This document shows, piece after piece, positions 16,827 to 25,175 of a DNA stretch of 64,000 bases (position 1 is its first letter; each line of letters starts with the position of its first letter). The notes beneath the pieces were generated by a model. That model saw only the letters and a program-made list of their open reading frames with translations. It was not told the DNA's origin and made no database searches. Source of the stretch: Melioribacter sp051488685 (GTDB lineage Bacteria > Bacteroidota > Ignavibacteria > Ignavibacteriales > Melioribacteraceae); the NCBI RefSeq assembly GCF_051488685.1, contig NZ_JBPSEH010000008.1:171750-235749 (forward strand), read 5' to 3'. Position numbers and translations under genes: made by a program.

Positions 16827-18088
16827 AAAAATTATTTTTGTTTTTATTACTCGCATCTGGAATTTATGGGCAACAAGTAGTTGATCGAATTGTGGCTGTA
16901 GTGGATGATGATATTATACTTCATTCAGAGCTCGAATTTCGTGCAAATCTGGAAGCGGCACAAAGGCAATTGCCTCGGGTCGATTCGACTTTGCTCAAAA
17001 ATGTTTTAATGCGTATGGTGGAAGAGAAACTCCTATATGCGCAGGCAGAAATCGATTCGGTAGTAGTATCAGACGATCAGGTAAAAAGTCAACTTGATTA
17101 CCAGATAAATTATTTCATCCAACAGTACGGTTCCCAGGAAAAACTCGAAGAAGCATACGGAATGCCTGTCGAAAAAATCAAAAGAGTTTTGAGGGAAGAC
17201 ACCAGAAAGAATTTAATGGCTCAAATGCTACAGCAAAAAAAGTTTGGCGAAGTTCAGGTATCGCGTAAAGAAGTGGAAGATTTTTATGAAGCCTACAAGG
17301 ATTCGCTTGGAATGGTGCCTGAAAAATTTGAATTGTCTCATATATTCCAGAATCCCAGAACGGGAGAACAAACAAAAAAGCGTGCTTATGAATTTGCCAG
17401 ATCGTTACTCGACAGTTTAATACAAGGAGCCGACTTTGCTTATCTTGCAAAAAAATATTCAGACGATGCGGGCAGCGCTTCAGCCGGAGGCGATCTCGGT
17501 TTTGTTAAACGAGGCATCTTTTATCCTCAATTCGAAGCAGCTGCATTTTCCCTTGTACCCAATCAAATTTCGGATATTGTCGAAACACCCGTTGGCTACC
17601 ATATAATTCAACTTCTTGAAAGAAGAGGTGAAGCGATCCACGTAAGACATATCCTCGTTAAACTTAAAGCAGACGAAGAAGCCGACCTGAGAGCTATCGA
17701 ATTTCTTAACGAACTCCGTGATAGTATATTAGCCGGCAAAAATTCTTTCGAATATTATGCAAAGAAATATAGCGACGACAAAGAGAGCGCAAAATTCGGT
17801 GGTAAACTCGGTATTTTCGAGGCAAGTCAACTCGATAAATCCTTGCTCGATTTAATCTACAAAATGAAAGAGGGCGATATCTCCTATCCAAAAAGAATGG
17901 AGATTGACCCTAATTCTTATGGGTACCATATTGTCAAATTAATACGCAGAATACCTCAACATAAACCAAATCTTGAGCAAGATTACGATGAATTAAGTAG
18001 ATTGGCTGAATATTACAAAAGACAAAAAATTTATAACGAATGGATGCAGGAAATTAAAAAAAGAATCTACTGGGAAATAAGACTTTAA
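16823..18088 (+). CDS. SurA-like periplasmic peptidyl-prolyl isomerase
   Basis: A 421-residue secreted protein with a cleavable signal peptide (MKKLFLFLLLASGIYGQ), a SurA N-terminal chaperone region beginning VVDRIVAVVDDDIILHSELEFR, and two parvulin domains. The first is about 165-275 (FELSHIFQNP ... SAGGDLGFVKRGIFYPQFEAAAF) and the second about 275-380 (HVRHILVKLK ... KFGGKLGIFEASQLD). This is the architecture of SurA, which escorts outer-membrane beta-barrel proteins through the periplasm. Its start overlaps the previous stop as ATGA. It is the best SurA candidate of the three adjacent genes. Confidence 0.9.
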   Translation: MKKLFLFLLLASGIYGQQVVDRIVAVVDDDIILHSELEFRANLEAAQRQLPRVDSTLLKNVLMRMVEEKLLYAQAEIDSVVVSDDQVKSQLDYQINYFIQQYGSQEKLEEAYGMPVEKIKRVLREDTRKNLMAQMLQQKKFGEVQVSRKEVEDFYEAYKDSLGMVPEKFELSHIFQNPRTGEQTKKRAYEFARSLLDSLIQGADFAYLAKKYSDDAGSASAGGDLGFVKRGIFYPQFEAAAFSLVPNQISDIVETPVGYHIIQLLERRGEAIHVRHILVKLKADEEADLRAIEFLNELRDSILAGKNSFEYYAKKYSDDKESAKFGGKLGIFEASQLDKSLLDLIYKMKEGDISYPKRMEIDPNSYGYHIVKLIRRIPQHKPNLEQDYDELSRLAEYYKRQKIYNEWMQEIKKRIYWEIRL

Positions 18089-18100
18089 TAAGGGAAAGAA

Positions 18101-19096
18101 TTGAAAAATAAAAACAGTAATGCGGTTGATCTTGAACTCGCAGAAAAATTAAGCGAGAAAATTAATAACGTCAGGAAAGAAATATCAAAAGTAATTGTAG
18201 GTCAGACTGATATAGTTGATAATTTATTGGTCTCTTTGCTTTCGCAGGGACATTGTTTGCTTATTGGAGTGCCCGGTCTTGCTAAAACATTATTGATCAA
18301 GACACTCGCCGAGGTGATGGACTTAAAATTTAGCCGTATTCAATTCACACCCGACTTGATGCCAGGCGACATTACAGGGACTGAAATCATCGAAGAAGAC
18401 TTAACTTCAAAAAAAAGGAACTTCCGGTTTATAAAAGGACCTTTATTTGCAAATATTGTTCTTGCAGATGAAATTAATAGAACGCCACCTAAAACTCAAT
18501 CCGCTTTACTCGAAGCCATGCAAGAGCACAGGGTTACAGCTGCTGGCACTACTTACAAACTCGAAGAACCGTTTTTTGTTCTGGCTACCCAAAATCCAAT
18601 AGAACAGGAAGGTACTTACCCTTTGCCCGAAGCTCAACTCGATCGGTTTATGTTCAGTCTATGGCTCGATTACCCTTCGGTCAGAGAAGAAATAGAAATC
18701 ATCAAACAAACAACAAGCGATTATTTGCCGCAATTAACAAGAATCATCACATCTGAAGAAATAATTGAATTCCAGAATTTGATTAAACGCGTTCCTGTTG
18801 CTGATAACGTTATTGAATATACAGTTAAGTTTGTCAATACTACCCGCCCTGGTGACGGCAAACCAGAATTCATAAACAAATGGGTGAATTGGGGTGCAGG
18901 TCCAAGAGCATCGCAATATCTTATTATGGCTGCCAAAACTAAAGCTGTCATTGAAGGCAGATTTACCCCAGGTATAGACGACGTTAATAATTTTCTATAT
19001 CCCGTACTCAGGCATCGCATAGTTCCTAATTTCTCAGCAGAAGCAGAAGGAATTTCTACTCTCGATATTATTACAAAACTGCAAAATCAGTTATAG
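18101..19096 (+). CDS. MoxR-family AAA+ ATPase
   Basis: A 331-residue MoxR/RavA-type ATPase. Walker A is GVPGLAKT, Walker B is VLADEINRTPPKTQSALLEAMQE with the acidic DE pair, and sensor 1 is FVLATQNPIEQEGTYPLPEAQLDRF. MoxR proteins act as chaperones that mature metal or vWA-domain protein complexes. The vWA and DUF58 partners that usually follow are absent here. The sequence downstream is a decayed peptidase gene instead, so any partner genes must lie elsewhere. The TTG start at 18101 has a weak AGGGAAAG upstream. Confidence 0.88.
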   Translation: MKNKNSNAVDLELAEKLSEKINNVRKEISKVIVGQTDIVDNLLVSLLSQGHCLLIGVPGLAKTLLIKTLAEVMDLKFSRIQFTPDLMPGDITGTEIIEEDLTSKKRNFRFIKGPLFANIVLADEINRTPPKTQSALLEAMQEHRVTAAGTTYKLEEPFFVLATQNPIEQEGTYPLPEAQLDRFMFSLWLDYPSVREEIEIIKQTTSDYLPQLTRIITSEEIIEFQNLIKRVPVADNVIEYTVKFVNTTRPGDGKPEFINKWVNWGAGPRASQYLIMAAKTKAVIEGRFTPGIDDVNNFLYPVLRHRIVPNFSAEAEGISTLDIITKLQNQL

Positions 19097-19124
19097 CCAA
19101 TCATCAGATACTGTACCGGAAAAA

Positions 19125-20314
19125 ATGTTGAAAGTCAGAAAACCTGTCCCTCTTCTTTTATGAGCGACATTATTTTTCGCCTGCGCCGAAAATTCGAAAG
19201 TATCCGAAAAACATCAATTCAAAAAACTCATACATGATTGTTGCCGATACGCTACAGATAGTTAGATAGTTTCGGGTAAAGTAAAATCTGACAAACCATT
19301 ACCGATTTACAGGCTAAGTATGCAAGCCATTCTTTTATTTATAAAATGAAGGAAGCAGCGAGAGGTGTTGTCAATTTAAGAAGTATTAAGAGTGGCAATA
19401 CATATAGTATTTATTTAACAAAAGATTCACTTAACACACCCAGATATTTTGTTTATGACGAAGATATGATTAACTATGTAATCTTTGAATTCGGTGATTC
19501 AATTACTGTCACAAGGGGTGAGAAAGAAAAATGTGTAGAATTGAAAGTTTCGAAAAGCAGTATTGTGTATTCTCTTTGCGACACGCTTGAAAAAAAATCT
19601 TAATATAGACCAGGCAATTACACTCTCGGATATTTATGCCTGGCAAATCGACTTTTTCAGGATTCAACCGGGTGATAGTTTCAAAGTTTACAGCGAAAAC
19701 ATATATGTAGACGACCAATTAGCTGGAACGAGTAGAATATTAACGGCGCAATTGTTCAAACGAGTGATAGAATCCAATGCATTTTATTTTGAAGATGTAA
19801 CGAGTCGGATAACTACGACGAAAAAGGTAAAAGTTAAGAAAAACATTTCTGAAAGCATCTCTTAAGTACAGCAGAATTTTATCGAGATATTCAACGCTCG
19901 ACTGCATCCGATATCAGGACGGGTAAAGCTCACTTGGGGACACATTATGCGGCTTCCATCGATACGCTGATTTTGAGTGTTGGCGATGGAATAGTGATAA
20001 CTGCGGGTTATACAAAGGGTAATGGAAATTATATGAAGATAAAACACAAATCGGTTTACCCACTCAGTATTTGCTTATGTAGTGTTTTGCAGAATACATT
20101 TGTAAAGGAACTTATGTTAAACAAGGACAGGTGATTGGATATGTAGTTAAAACCGGACAGGCTACGGGTCTACATTATGCTATCGGTTCTGGAAAAACGG
20201 CCGTCAGGTGAACCATTTAAGAGAATTAATTTGCCAGTCGAGAGGAATTCCTGTAGGAAATAGACAGAGTTCGATTCCCTGAGATTTGCATATCTTGAAA
20301 AATTAAATTCTTGA
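19125..20314 (+). pseudogene. Decayed M23 (LytM) peptidase lipoprotein gene
   Basis: This 1.2-kb stretch has no intact gene but reads as one protein when frames are joined. It begins at ATG 19125 with a lipoprotein signal broken by an in-frame TGA (MLKVRKPVPLLL, stop, then ATLFFACAEN). It passes through a frameshift to YMIVADTLQIV, then a segment at 19346-19600 (VVNLRSIKSGNTYSIYLTKDS). After another shift come DIYAWQIDFFRIQPGDSFKVY and, after a further break, GTHYAASIDTLILSVGDGIVITAGYTKGNGNYMKIKH, the M23 catalytic fold. The remains QGQVIGYVVKTGQATGLHYAI and FDSLRFAYLEKLNS end it at 20314. The expected metal-site GTDYA and PHLHYA have changed to GTHYA and GLHYA. At least four lesions make it non-functional. 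Confidence 0.88.
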
Positions 20315-20357
20315 GAAATATAAAGAAGAATTTTTAGTACCAATCGATAATTTATAA

Positions 20358-20377
20358 TTATGCATAATTGTGCATAA
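20358..20377. promoter_or_regulatory. Palindrome upstream of lysine operon, candidate operator
   Basis: A perfect inverted repeat, TTATGCA - 6 bp - TGCATAA, lies 82 bp before lysW and covers the -33 element of the likely promoter. The position suits a repressor site for lysine or arginine control. It does not match a textbook ArgR box well, and the regulator is unknown. Confidence 0.45.
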
Positions 20378-20397
20378 AAATAATTTTTATATTTTTG
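20367..20397 (+). promoter_or_regulatory. Probable promoter of the lysine operon
   Basis: ATTG at 20367-20370, 19 bp, then TATTTTTG at 20390-20397, an exact TAnnTTTG. It would start transcription near 20404, about 55 bp before lysW. Confidence 0.55.
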
Positions 20398-20459
20398 TAA
20401 AGGCATAAAATTTTTTTTATTTTTACAATTAATTTTTCCCATAACAACGAGGTTAAAAT

Positions 20460-20627
20460 ATGAAAGCAGAATGCCCGGTCTGCGGCGCAGAAATAGAATT
20501 AGTCGAAGGTACCGTTGAGGGTGAATTGCTCGAATGCCCCGACTGTGGAACCGAGCTCGAGGTTGTTTCACTAAATCCACCCAAATTAAACGAAGCTCCT
20601 CAAGAAGAAGAAGACTGGGGTGAATAA
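20460..20627 (+). CDS. lysW: Amino-group carrier protein LysW
   Basis: A 55-residue acidic carrier protein for lysine (and in some organisms arginine) synthesis. Two zinc-binding pairs, CPVCG (residues 5-9) and CPDCG (26-30), flank a short beta region. The protein ends in the diagnostic EDWGE, whose C-terminal glutamate side chain is joined to the amino group of alpha-aminoadipate by LysX. The cargo then rides on LysW through LysZ, LysY and LysJ. ACGAGG precedes the ATG. Its stop at 20625-20627 abuts the TTG start of the next gene. It is the first gene of a seven-gene operon. Confidence 0.96.
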   Translation: MKAECPVCGAEIELVEGTVEGELLECPDCGTELEVVSLNPPKLNEAPQEEEDWGE

Positions 20628-21788
20628 TTGGTCTGGGTTTTAGATTCCACCTTAAGAGAAGGCGAGCAAACACCAGGTGTTTATTTCGATAAGCACATTA
20701 AACTGGCCATTGCAAATATGCTCGACGAAGTGGGTGTAGACATTATTGAAGCAGGACACCCGATGGTTACGCCGGAAATACATGCTGCCGTAAAGTCGAT
20801 TGCTCAAAAAAATTATAAATCTATAGTAGGGGCGCATTCGAGATCCTTAAAAGCAGATGTAGACCTGGCACTCGAATGTGGCGTTAAATTTATTGGCGTC
20901 TTTTATTGCGTTTCCGACGAACGTCTTAATACAGTATTTAAGAAGGATCTACATACGGCAATTAACCAGATTACCGATGTAATTAAATACGCAAAATCTC
21001 AGAAACCAGACCTGCTTATTCGTTACACCCCTGAAGATACTGTACGCTCCCAATTCGAGAATGTTGTAACTGCTGCAGTTGCCGCAGTAGAAGCGGGTGC
21101 AGACATAATTAGCGTGGCTGATACCACGGGATATATGGTCCCCGGTACAAAAAGAAGCATGTACGATTATATTTCTCGTCTCAAAGATGAATTCACAAAA
21201 AGAAATTTGAATCCTAAAGTTGCAGTTCATTGCCATAACGACAGAGGACTCGCATTGGCTAATTCACTCGATGCATATAGAGCGGGTGCAGACATAATTG
21301 ATGCTGCAACTCTTGGTCTGGGTGAACGTGCTGGCATTACTGATCTGGCACAATTGCTGGTTGTTCTCACGGTCGATTTCGGAGAAAATAGATGGAACCT
21401 GAAAAAATTGCCTGAATTGTACGACCTGGTCAGTAAACATTCCGGAGTTCCCATCCCCCATAACTTCCCTATGACAGGGAAAAATGCATTTACACATTGT
21501 GCCGGTGTTCATACACACGCCGCTTCAATTAATCCGATGCATTATGAAAGCCTTTCACCAGATTTGTTGGGACGCCAGCGCACATTTGCACTCGATCATA
21601 TGTCGGGTATTGCATCTCTCAGATATGCCCTCGGCTTAATTGGCGAAAATAATATTGACGAAGAAATGCAATACGATATACTCAAAGAAGTTAAAGCCGT
21701 CGGACAACGCGGCAGAACCGTTGACCTTCCCGAACTTAAGCATATCGTTGAGGCTGTAAAACATCATCAGACCTATAAACATATTTGA
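20628..21788 (+). CDS. Homocitrate synthase (lysine pathway)
   Basis: A 386-residue enzyme of the DRE-TIM (isopropylmalate/homocitrate synthase) family: LDSTLREGEQTPGV at residues 5-18, the metal-site HCHNDRGLA, LGLGERAGIT, and HTHAASINPMHYE. It should condense 2-oxoglutarate with acetyl-CoA, the first step of the aminoadipate route. Sequence alone cannot fully exclude isopropylmalate or citramalate synthase; its place between lysW and lysX decides for homocitrate. The start is TTG 20628, directly after the lysW stop, giving tight translational coupling. Homoaconitase and homoisocitrate dehydrogenase genes are not in the window. Confidence 0.88.
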   Translation: MVWVLDSTLREGEQTPGVYFDKHIKLAIANMLDEVGVDIIEAGHPMVTPEIHAAVKSIAQKNYKSIVGAHSRSLKADVDLALECGVKFIGVFYCVSDERLNTVFKKDLHTAINQITDVIKYAKSQKPDLLIRYTPEDTVRSQFENVVTAAVAAVEAGADIISVADTTGYMVPGTKRSMYDYISRLKDEFTKRNLNPKVAVHCHNDRGLALANSLDAYRAGADIIDAATLGLGERAGITDLAQLLVVLTVDFGENRWNLKKLPELYDLVSKHSGVPIPHNFPMTGKNAFTHCAGVHTHAASINPMHYESLSPDLLGRQRTFALDHMSGIASLRYALGLIGENNIDEEMQYDILKEVKAVGQRGRTVDLPELKHIVEAVKHHQTYKHI

Positions 21789-21836
21789 TGTTTTATAGCT
21801 CTTCTAAATAAATTACAATAAGAGGAGATAAGTAAA

Positions 21837-22682
21837 ATGAAAGTTGGCTTGCTTCATTCATTATTAAGAAAAGATGAAAAATATTTAATCGACGAATTAA
21901 ATAAGGTTAAAGATGTCGAACTTGTTATGATTGACGACAGAAAGATCAAATTTAATGTTGGGAAGGATAATTTTGATTTAGATGTGGTTGTCGAAAGATG
22001 CATTAATCACTCGAGAGCATTACACGGTTTGCGCCTATTCGAGGCTGCTGGTGTTAAATGTGTCAATTCGTATAAAACAGCTACAATTTGCGGCGATAAA
22101 CTATTAACCTCAGTAGCTTTAGCTGAAAACAACGTTCCCCAACCAGAGGTACGAATCGCATTTACTGAAGAATCCGCTTTAGAGGCAATCGAAGAAATGG
22201 GCTATCCCGTAGTTCTTAAACCTGCTGTCGGTTCATGGGGTAGACTGCTTTCCAAAATTAACGATAGAGATGCTGCCGAAGCAATACTGGAACATAAAAC
22301 CATCCTGGGCTCTTATCATCATTCGATTTTCTATATTCAAAAATATGTTGAAAAAAGGGGAAGAGATATTCGCAGTTTCGTAGTCGGCGACGAATGTATT
22401 GCTGCAATATACAGGACATCTTCTCACTGGATTACAAATACGGCTCGTGGCGGAAAAGCTTCTAACTGTCCTGTGACGGATGAAATAGCAGATATTTCTA
22501 TTAAAGCGGCTAAAGCCGTAGGCGGCGGTATTGTAGCGATCGATATATTTGAAACTGATGAAGGTTATGTCGTTAACGAAGTAAACTATACGATGGAATA
22601 CAAAAACAGTATCGATACGACTGGCGTTAATATTCCAGCTAAAATGGTTGAGTATATTTTAAAAGTTGCCAGAGGGGAATAA
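21837..22682 (+). CDS. lysX: LysW--aminoadipate ligase LysX
   Basis: A 281-residue ATP-grasp ligase that attaches alpha-aminoadipate to the C-terminal glutamate of LysW. Typical segments are KPAVGSWGRLLSKI, the substrate-loop NTARGGKASNCP, and the metal-site VVNEVNYTMEYKNSIDTTGVNIP, which closely follows the Thermus-type LysX pattern. AAGAGGAGA gives a strong ribosome binding site. The stop overlaps the lysY start (TAATG). Whether it also takes glutamate for arginine synthesis is open; no separate argininosuccinate-branch genes other than argF are nearby. Confidence 0.95.
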   Translation: MKVGLLHSLLRKDEKYLIDELNKVKDVELVMIDDRKIKFNVGKDNFDLDVVVERCINHSRALHGLRLFEAAGVKCVNSYKTATICGDKLLTSVALAENNVPQPEVRIAFTEESALEAIEEMGYPVVLKPAVGSWGRLLSKINDRDAAEAILEHKTILGSYHHSIFYIQKYVEKRGRDIRSFVVGDECIAAIYRTSSHWITNTARGGKASNCPVTDEIADISIKAAKAVGGGIVAIDIFETDEGYVVNEVNYTMEYKNSIDTTGVNIPAKMVEYILKVARGE

Positions 22683-23728
22683 TGGAAAAAGTGAAAGTTT
22701 CTATTGTTGGTGCTTCAGGTTATACAGGTGGTGAATTACTGAGACTATTATTATTTCATCCAAATGTTGAAGTAAAACAGGTTACATCTGAATCATTTAC
22801 CGGCAAATTCGTCTATAAAGTCCATCCAAATTTGCGTAAAGTAACTCAGCTTAAATTCAGCTCTGTAAGCGAGCTTGAGGAATGTGACGTTTTATTTCTC
22901 TGCCTTCCACATAATAGTTCGCAAAATAAAATTGATGAGTTTATGAAACTTGCTCCAAAAATTATTGATTTGAGTGCGGATTTCAGACTTAAGGACAGTC
23001 AAGAATATAAAAAATGGTACGGTCACGATCACTCACGTCCGGATTTATTAGGCAAGTTTGTTTACGGAATTCCAGAAATTCATCGCGAAGAAATGAAGAA
23101 TTCGAATTATATTTCGAGCGCAGGTTGCAATGCCACTGCTTCTATTCTCGGCCTTTACCCTCTTTATAAAGAAGGATTGGTGGAAGAGGAGAGAACTGTA
23201 ATTGAAGTTAAAGTCGGTTCAAGCGAAGGCGGTAATAAAGTAAATGAAGGTTCTCATCATCCCGAGCGCAGTAATGTGGTTCGTTCTTACATGCCAACAA
23301 GGCATCGTCATACAGCCGAAATAATTCAGGAATTGAGCTTCGGAAAAAAAATAAATATTCATTTTTCGGCAACGGCCATCGACCTTGTGAGAGGTTTGCT
23401 TGCCACCTGCCATCTATTTCTGAAAGAAAATCTTGATGAAAAAGAGATCTGGAAAATTTATCGTAAATATTATTCAAACGAACCATTTATCAGAATTGTA
23501 AAAGAAAACGAAGGCATTTACAGATTTCCGGAACCAAAACTATTAGCCGGTACGAATTACTGTGATATTGGCTTTAAGAAAGACGAGCTGTCTAATAGAT
23601 TGGTTGTTATTAGTGCAATCGACAATTTAATGAAAGGAGCTGCAGGTCAGGCTCTCCAGGCATTCAATATCATGAATGGATTCGATGAAAAAACAGGACT
23701 TGAATTTCCTGGGCTTCATCCAATTTAA
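22682..23728 (+). CDS. lysY: LysW-aminoadipyl-phosphate reductase LysY
   Basis: A 348-residue NADPH-dependent semialdehyde dehydrogenase of the ArgC/LysY family. The nucleotide-binding start VSIVGASGYTGGELLRLL is clear, and the catalytic Cys is C149 in SSAGCNATA, where GCNATA is the LysY-like form compared with GCYPTA of many ArgC proteins. A later part has GSSEGGNKVNEGSHHPER and the C-terminal NLMKGAAGQALQAFN. It reduces the phosphorylated LysW cargo to the semialdehyde. Overlap with lysX and a short gap to the next gene show operon structure. Confidence 0.93.
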   Translation: MEKVKVSIVGASGYTGGELLRLLLFHPNVEVKQVTSESFTGKFVYKVHPNLRKVTQLKFSSVSELEECDVLFLCLPHNSSQNKIDEFMKLAPKIIDLSADFRLKDSQEYKKWYGHDHSRPDLLGKFVYGIPEIHREEMKNSNYISSAGCNATASILGLYPLYKEGLVEEERTVIEVKVGSSEGGNKVNEGSHHPERSNVVRSYMPTRHRHTAEIIQELSFGKKINIHFSATAIDLVRGLLATCHLFLKENLDEKEIWKIYRKYYSNEPFIRIVKENEGIYRFPEPKLLAGTNYCDIGFKKDELSNRLVVISAIDNLMKGAAGQALQAFNIMNGFDEKTGLEFPGLHPI

Positions 23729-23739
23729 TCGGATTAACT

Positions 23740-24384
23740 ATGTGTCGCTTATTCTATCTTAATTCAAAAGAGAAAATAAATGCAGGAAAGTTTCTTGAAA
23801 AATTTGCACTTATTTCCCGTAATAGCAAAGAATATCAGGGACACGGATGGGGTATGGCATATTGGGTCGATGGTGAACGTAAAATATATAAAAATATTAA
23901 ACCCATCTGGGAAGACGATCTCACAAAATTTGGCTATACGAATAGAATCATAGCACATGCCAGAAGCGCCTTCAGAGATGAGGGCATTGTTGTGGAAAAT
24001 AATATGCCTTTTTACGACGATAAATATGTATTTATTTTCAATGGTGAATTAAGGGGCGTTAGAATTAAAGAAGACGGTAGAATTGGCGCCGAAAAAATTT
24101 TTAATTACATTAAAAGATTTGATCGAGGTTCAATTAAAGACGCATTATTAAAAGGCGCTTCGATAATTTCGAAGAAAAGCGCTTATGTAAGAGCAATGAA
24201 TATCATTATAGCAGATAACTATTCGGCTTATGTCTACTCAAAATTTAACGAAGATCCCGATTATTTTACAATGCACAAAAAAATTGACAACAATATTATT
24301 CTCGTTTCATCAGATCCGTTTCCTAATGAATCTAACTGGCAAAAAATTGAAAACGAATCAATAACGGAGTTCAGATGCTTTTGA
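23740..24384 (+). CDS. Class II glutamine-amidotransferase-like Ntn hydrolase in lys operon
   Basis: A 214-residue stand-alone class II amidotransferase domain. After removal of Met the N-terminal residue is Cys2 (MCRLFYL), the nucleophile of this fold. HARSAF and FIFNGELRG supply the expected substrate-site Arg and the Asn-Gly of the oxyanion hole, and GHGWGMAYW follows the YafJ/EgtC pattern. No synthetase partner domain is attached. It starts 11 bp after lysY and overlaps lysZ by 10 bp, so it is made with the lysine enzymes. Related EgtC hydrolyses a gamma-glutamyl bond. No lysK is in the window, so release of lysine from LysW by this enzyme is a reasonable inference, not a shown fact. Confidence 0.85.
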   Translation: MCRLFYLNSKEKINAGKFLEKFALISRNSKEYQGHGWGMAYWVDGERKIYKNIKPIWEDDLTKFGYTNRIIAHARSAFRDEGIVVENNMPFYDDKYVFIFNGELRGVRIKEDGRIGAEKIFNYIKRFDRGSIKDALLKGASIISKKSAYVRAMNIIIADNYSAYVYSKFNEDPDYFTMHKKIDNNIILVSSDPFPNESNWQKIENESITEFRCF

Positions 24385-25166
24385 TTAAAATTGGCGGCGG
24401 GGCAGATATTAATATTAAAGGAATTGTTGCAGACCTCGCAAAAATTAACGACAAGTTTATTATACTACACGGTGCAAATGCGTTACGCGATTTAATTGGC
24501 GAAAAACTCGGATACAAAAAGCGTATTGTTACCTCAGTTTCCGGTTATGATTCTGTGTTTAGCAATGAAGAAACAATCGACTTGATGATGATGACTTATG
24601 CCGGCCTCAGAAACAAAAGAATTGTAGAACTGTGCCAGCAAAACGGAATCAATGCAGTCGGTTTAAGCGGGCTGGATGGCAAAGTTATTCAGGCCAGAAG
24701 AAACAGCGGTATACGCGTGCGTCAAAATGGTAAAACTCTTTTGCTCAAAGATTTTTCTGGTAAACCTAATTCTATCAACAAACACTTGCTCGATCTTCTT
24801 CTCGACAATGGTTATACACCTGTACTGTCCGTCCCTTTGTTGGATGAAAATAATTTTGCTGTAAATTCAGAAAACGATGATATACTGGCTCTGCTTCAAA
24901 AAGAATTTAATGCTGATAAAATTATTTCTCTAATCGAGGCACCAGGCTTTTTGCTCGATAAAAATGACCCTGATTCACTATTAAAAAATATCTCGCGTAA
25001 CGAACTCGAAGCGATGGAACAGAAAGTGGAAGGTAGAATGAAAAGAAAGATACTTGCACTCAGAAAATTATTCGAAGGCTCGCCTACGACTGTAATTTTA
25101 TCTGACGGTCGCACTGAACATCCGCTTGAAGATGCTCTTAACGGGAAAGGAACAATAATTTCATAA
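24375..25166 (+). CDS. lysZ: LysW-aminoadipate kinase LysZ
   Basis: A 263-residue amino-acid kinase of the ArgB/LysZ family, phosphorylating the cargo carboxylate on LysW. Phosphate-binding segments LLIKIGGGAD and IILHGANALRD open the protein; SVPLLDENNFAVNSENDDILALL and the C-terminal GRMKRKILALRKLFEG complete the fold. The ATG at 24375 lies inside the end of the preceding gene (10-bp overlap), so it depends on translation from upstream. The order Z after Y with a hydrolase between them is unusual for lys operons. Confidence 0.93.
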   Translation: MLLIKIGGGADINIKGIVADLAKINDKFIILHGANALRDLIGEKLGYKKRIVTSVSGYDSVFSNEETIDLMMMTYAGLRNKRIVELCQQNGINAVGLSGLDGKVIQARRNSGIRVRQNGKTLLLKDFSGKPNSINKHLLDLLLDNGYTPVLSVPLLDENNFAVNSENDDILALLQKEFNADKIISLIEAPGFLLDKNDPDSLLKNISRNELEAMEQKVEGRMKRKILALRKLFEGSPTTVILSDGRTEHPLEDALNGKGTIIS

Positions 25167-25175
25167 AGGTGGATT

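Noticed and set aside
19346..20134. Three separate small genes on the + strand
   Set aside because: They are pieces of one broken M23 peptidase gene in successive frames.
20628..21788. 2-isopropylmalate synthase (leuA)
   Set aside because: The protein lacks the C-terminal regulatory domain of typical LeuA, and its position between lysW and lysX favours homocitrate synthase.
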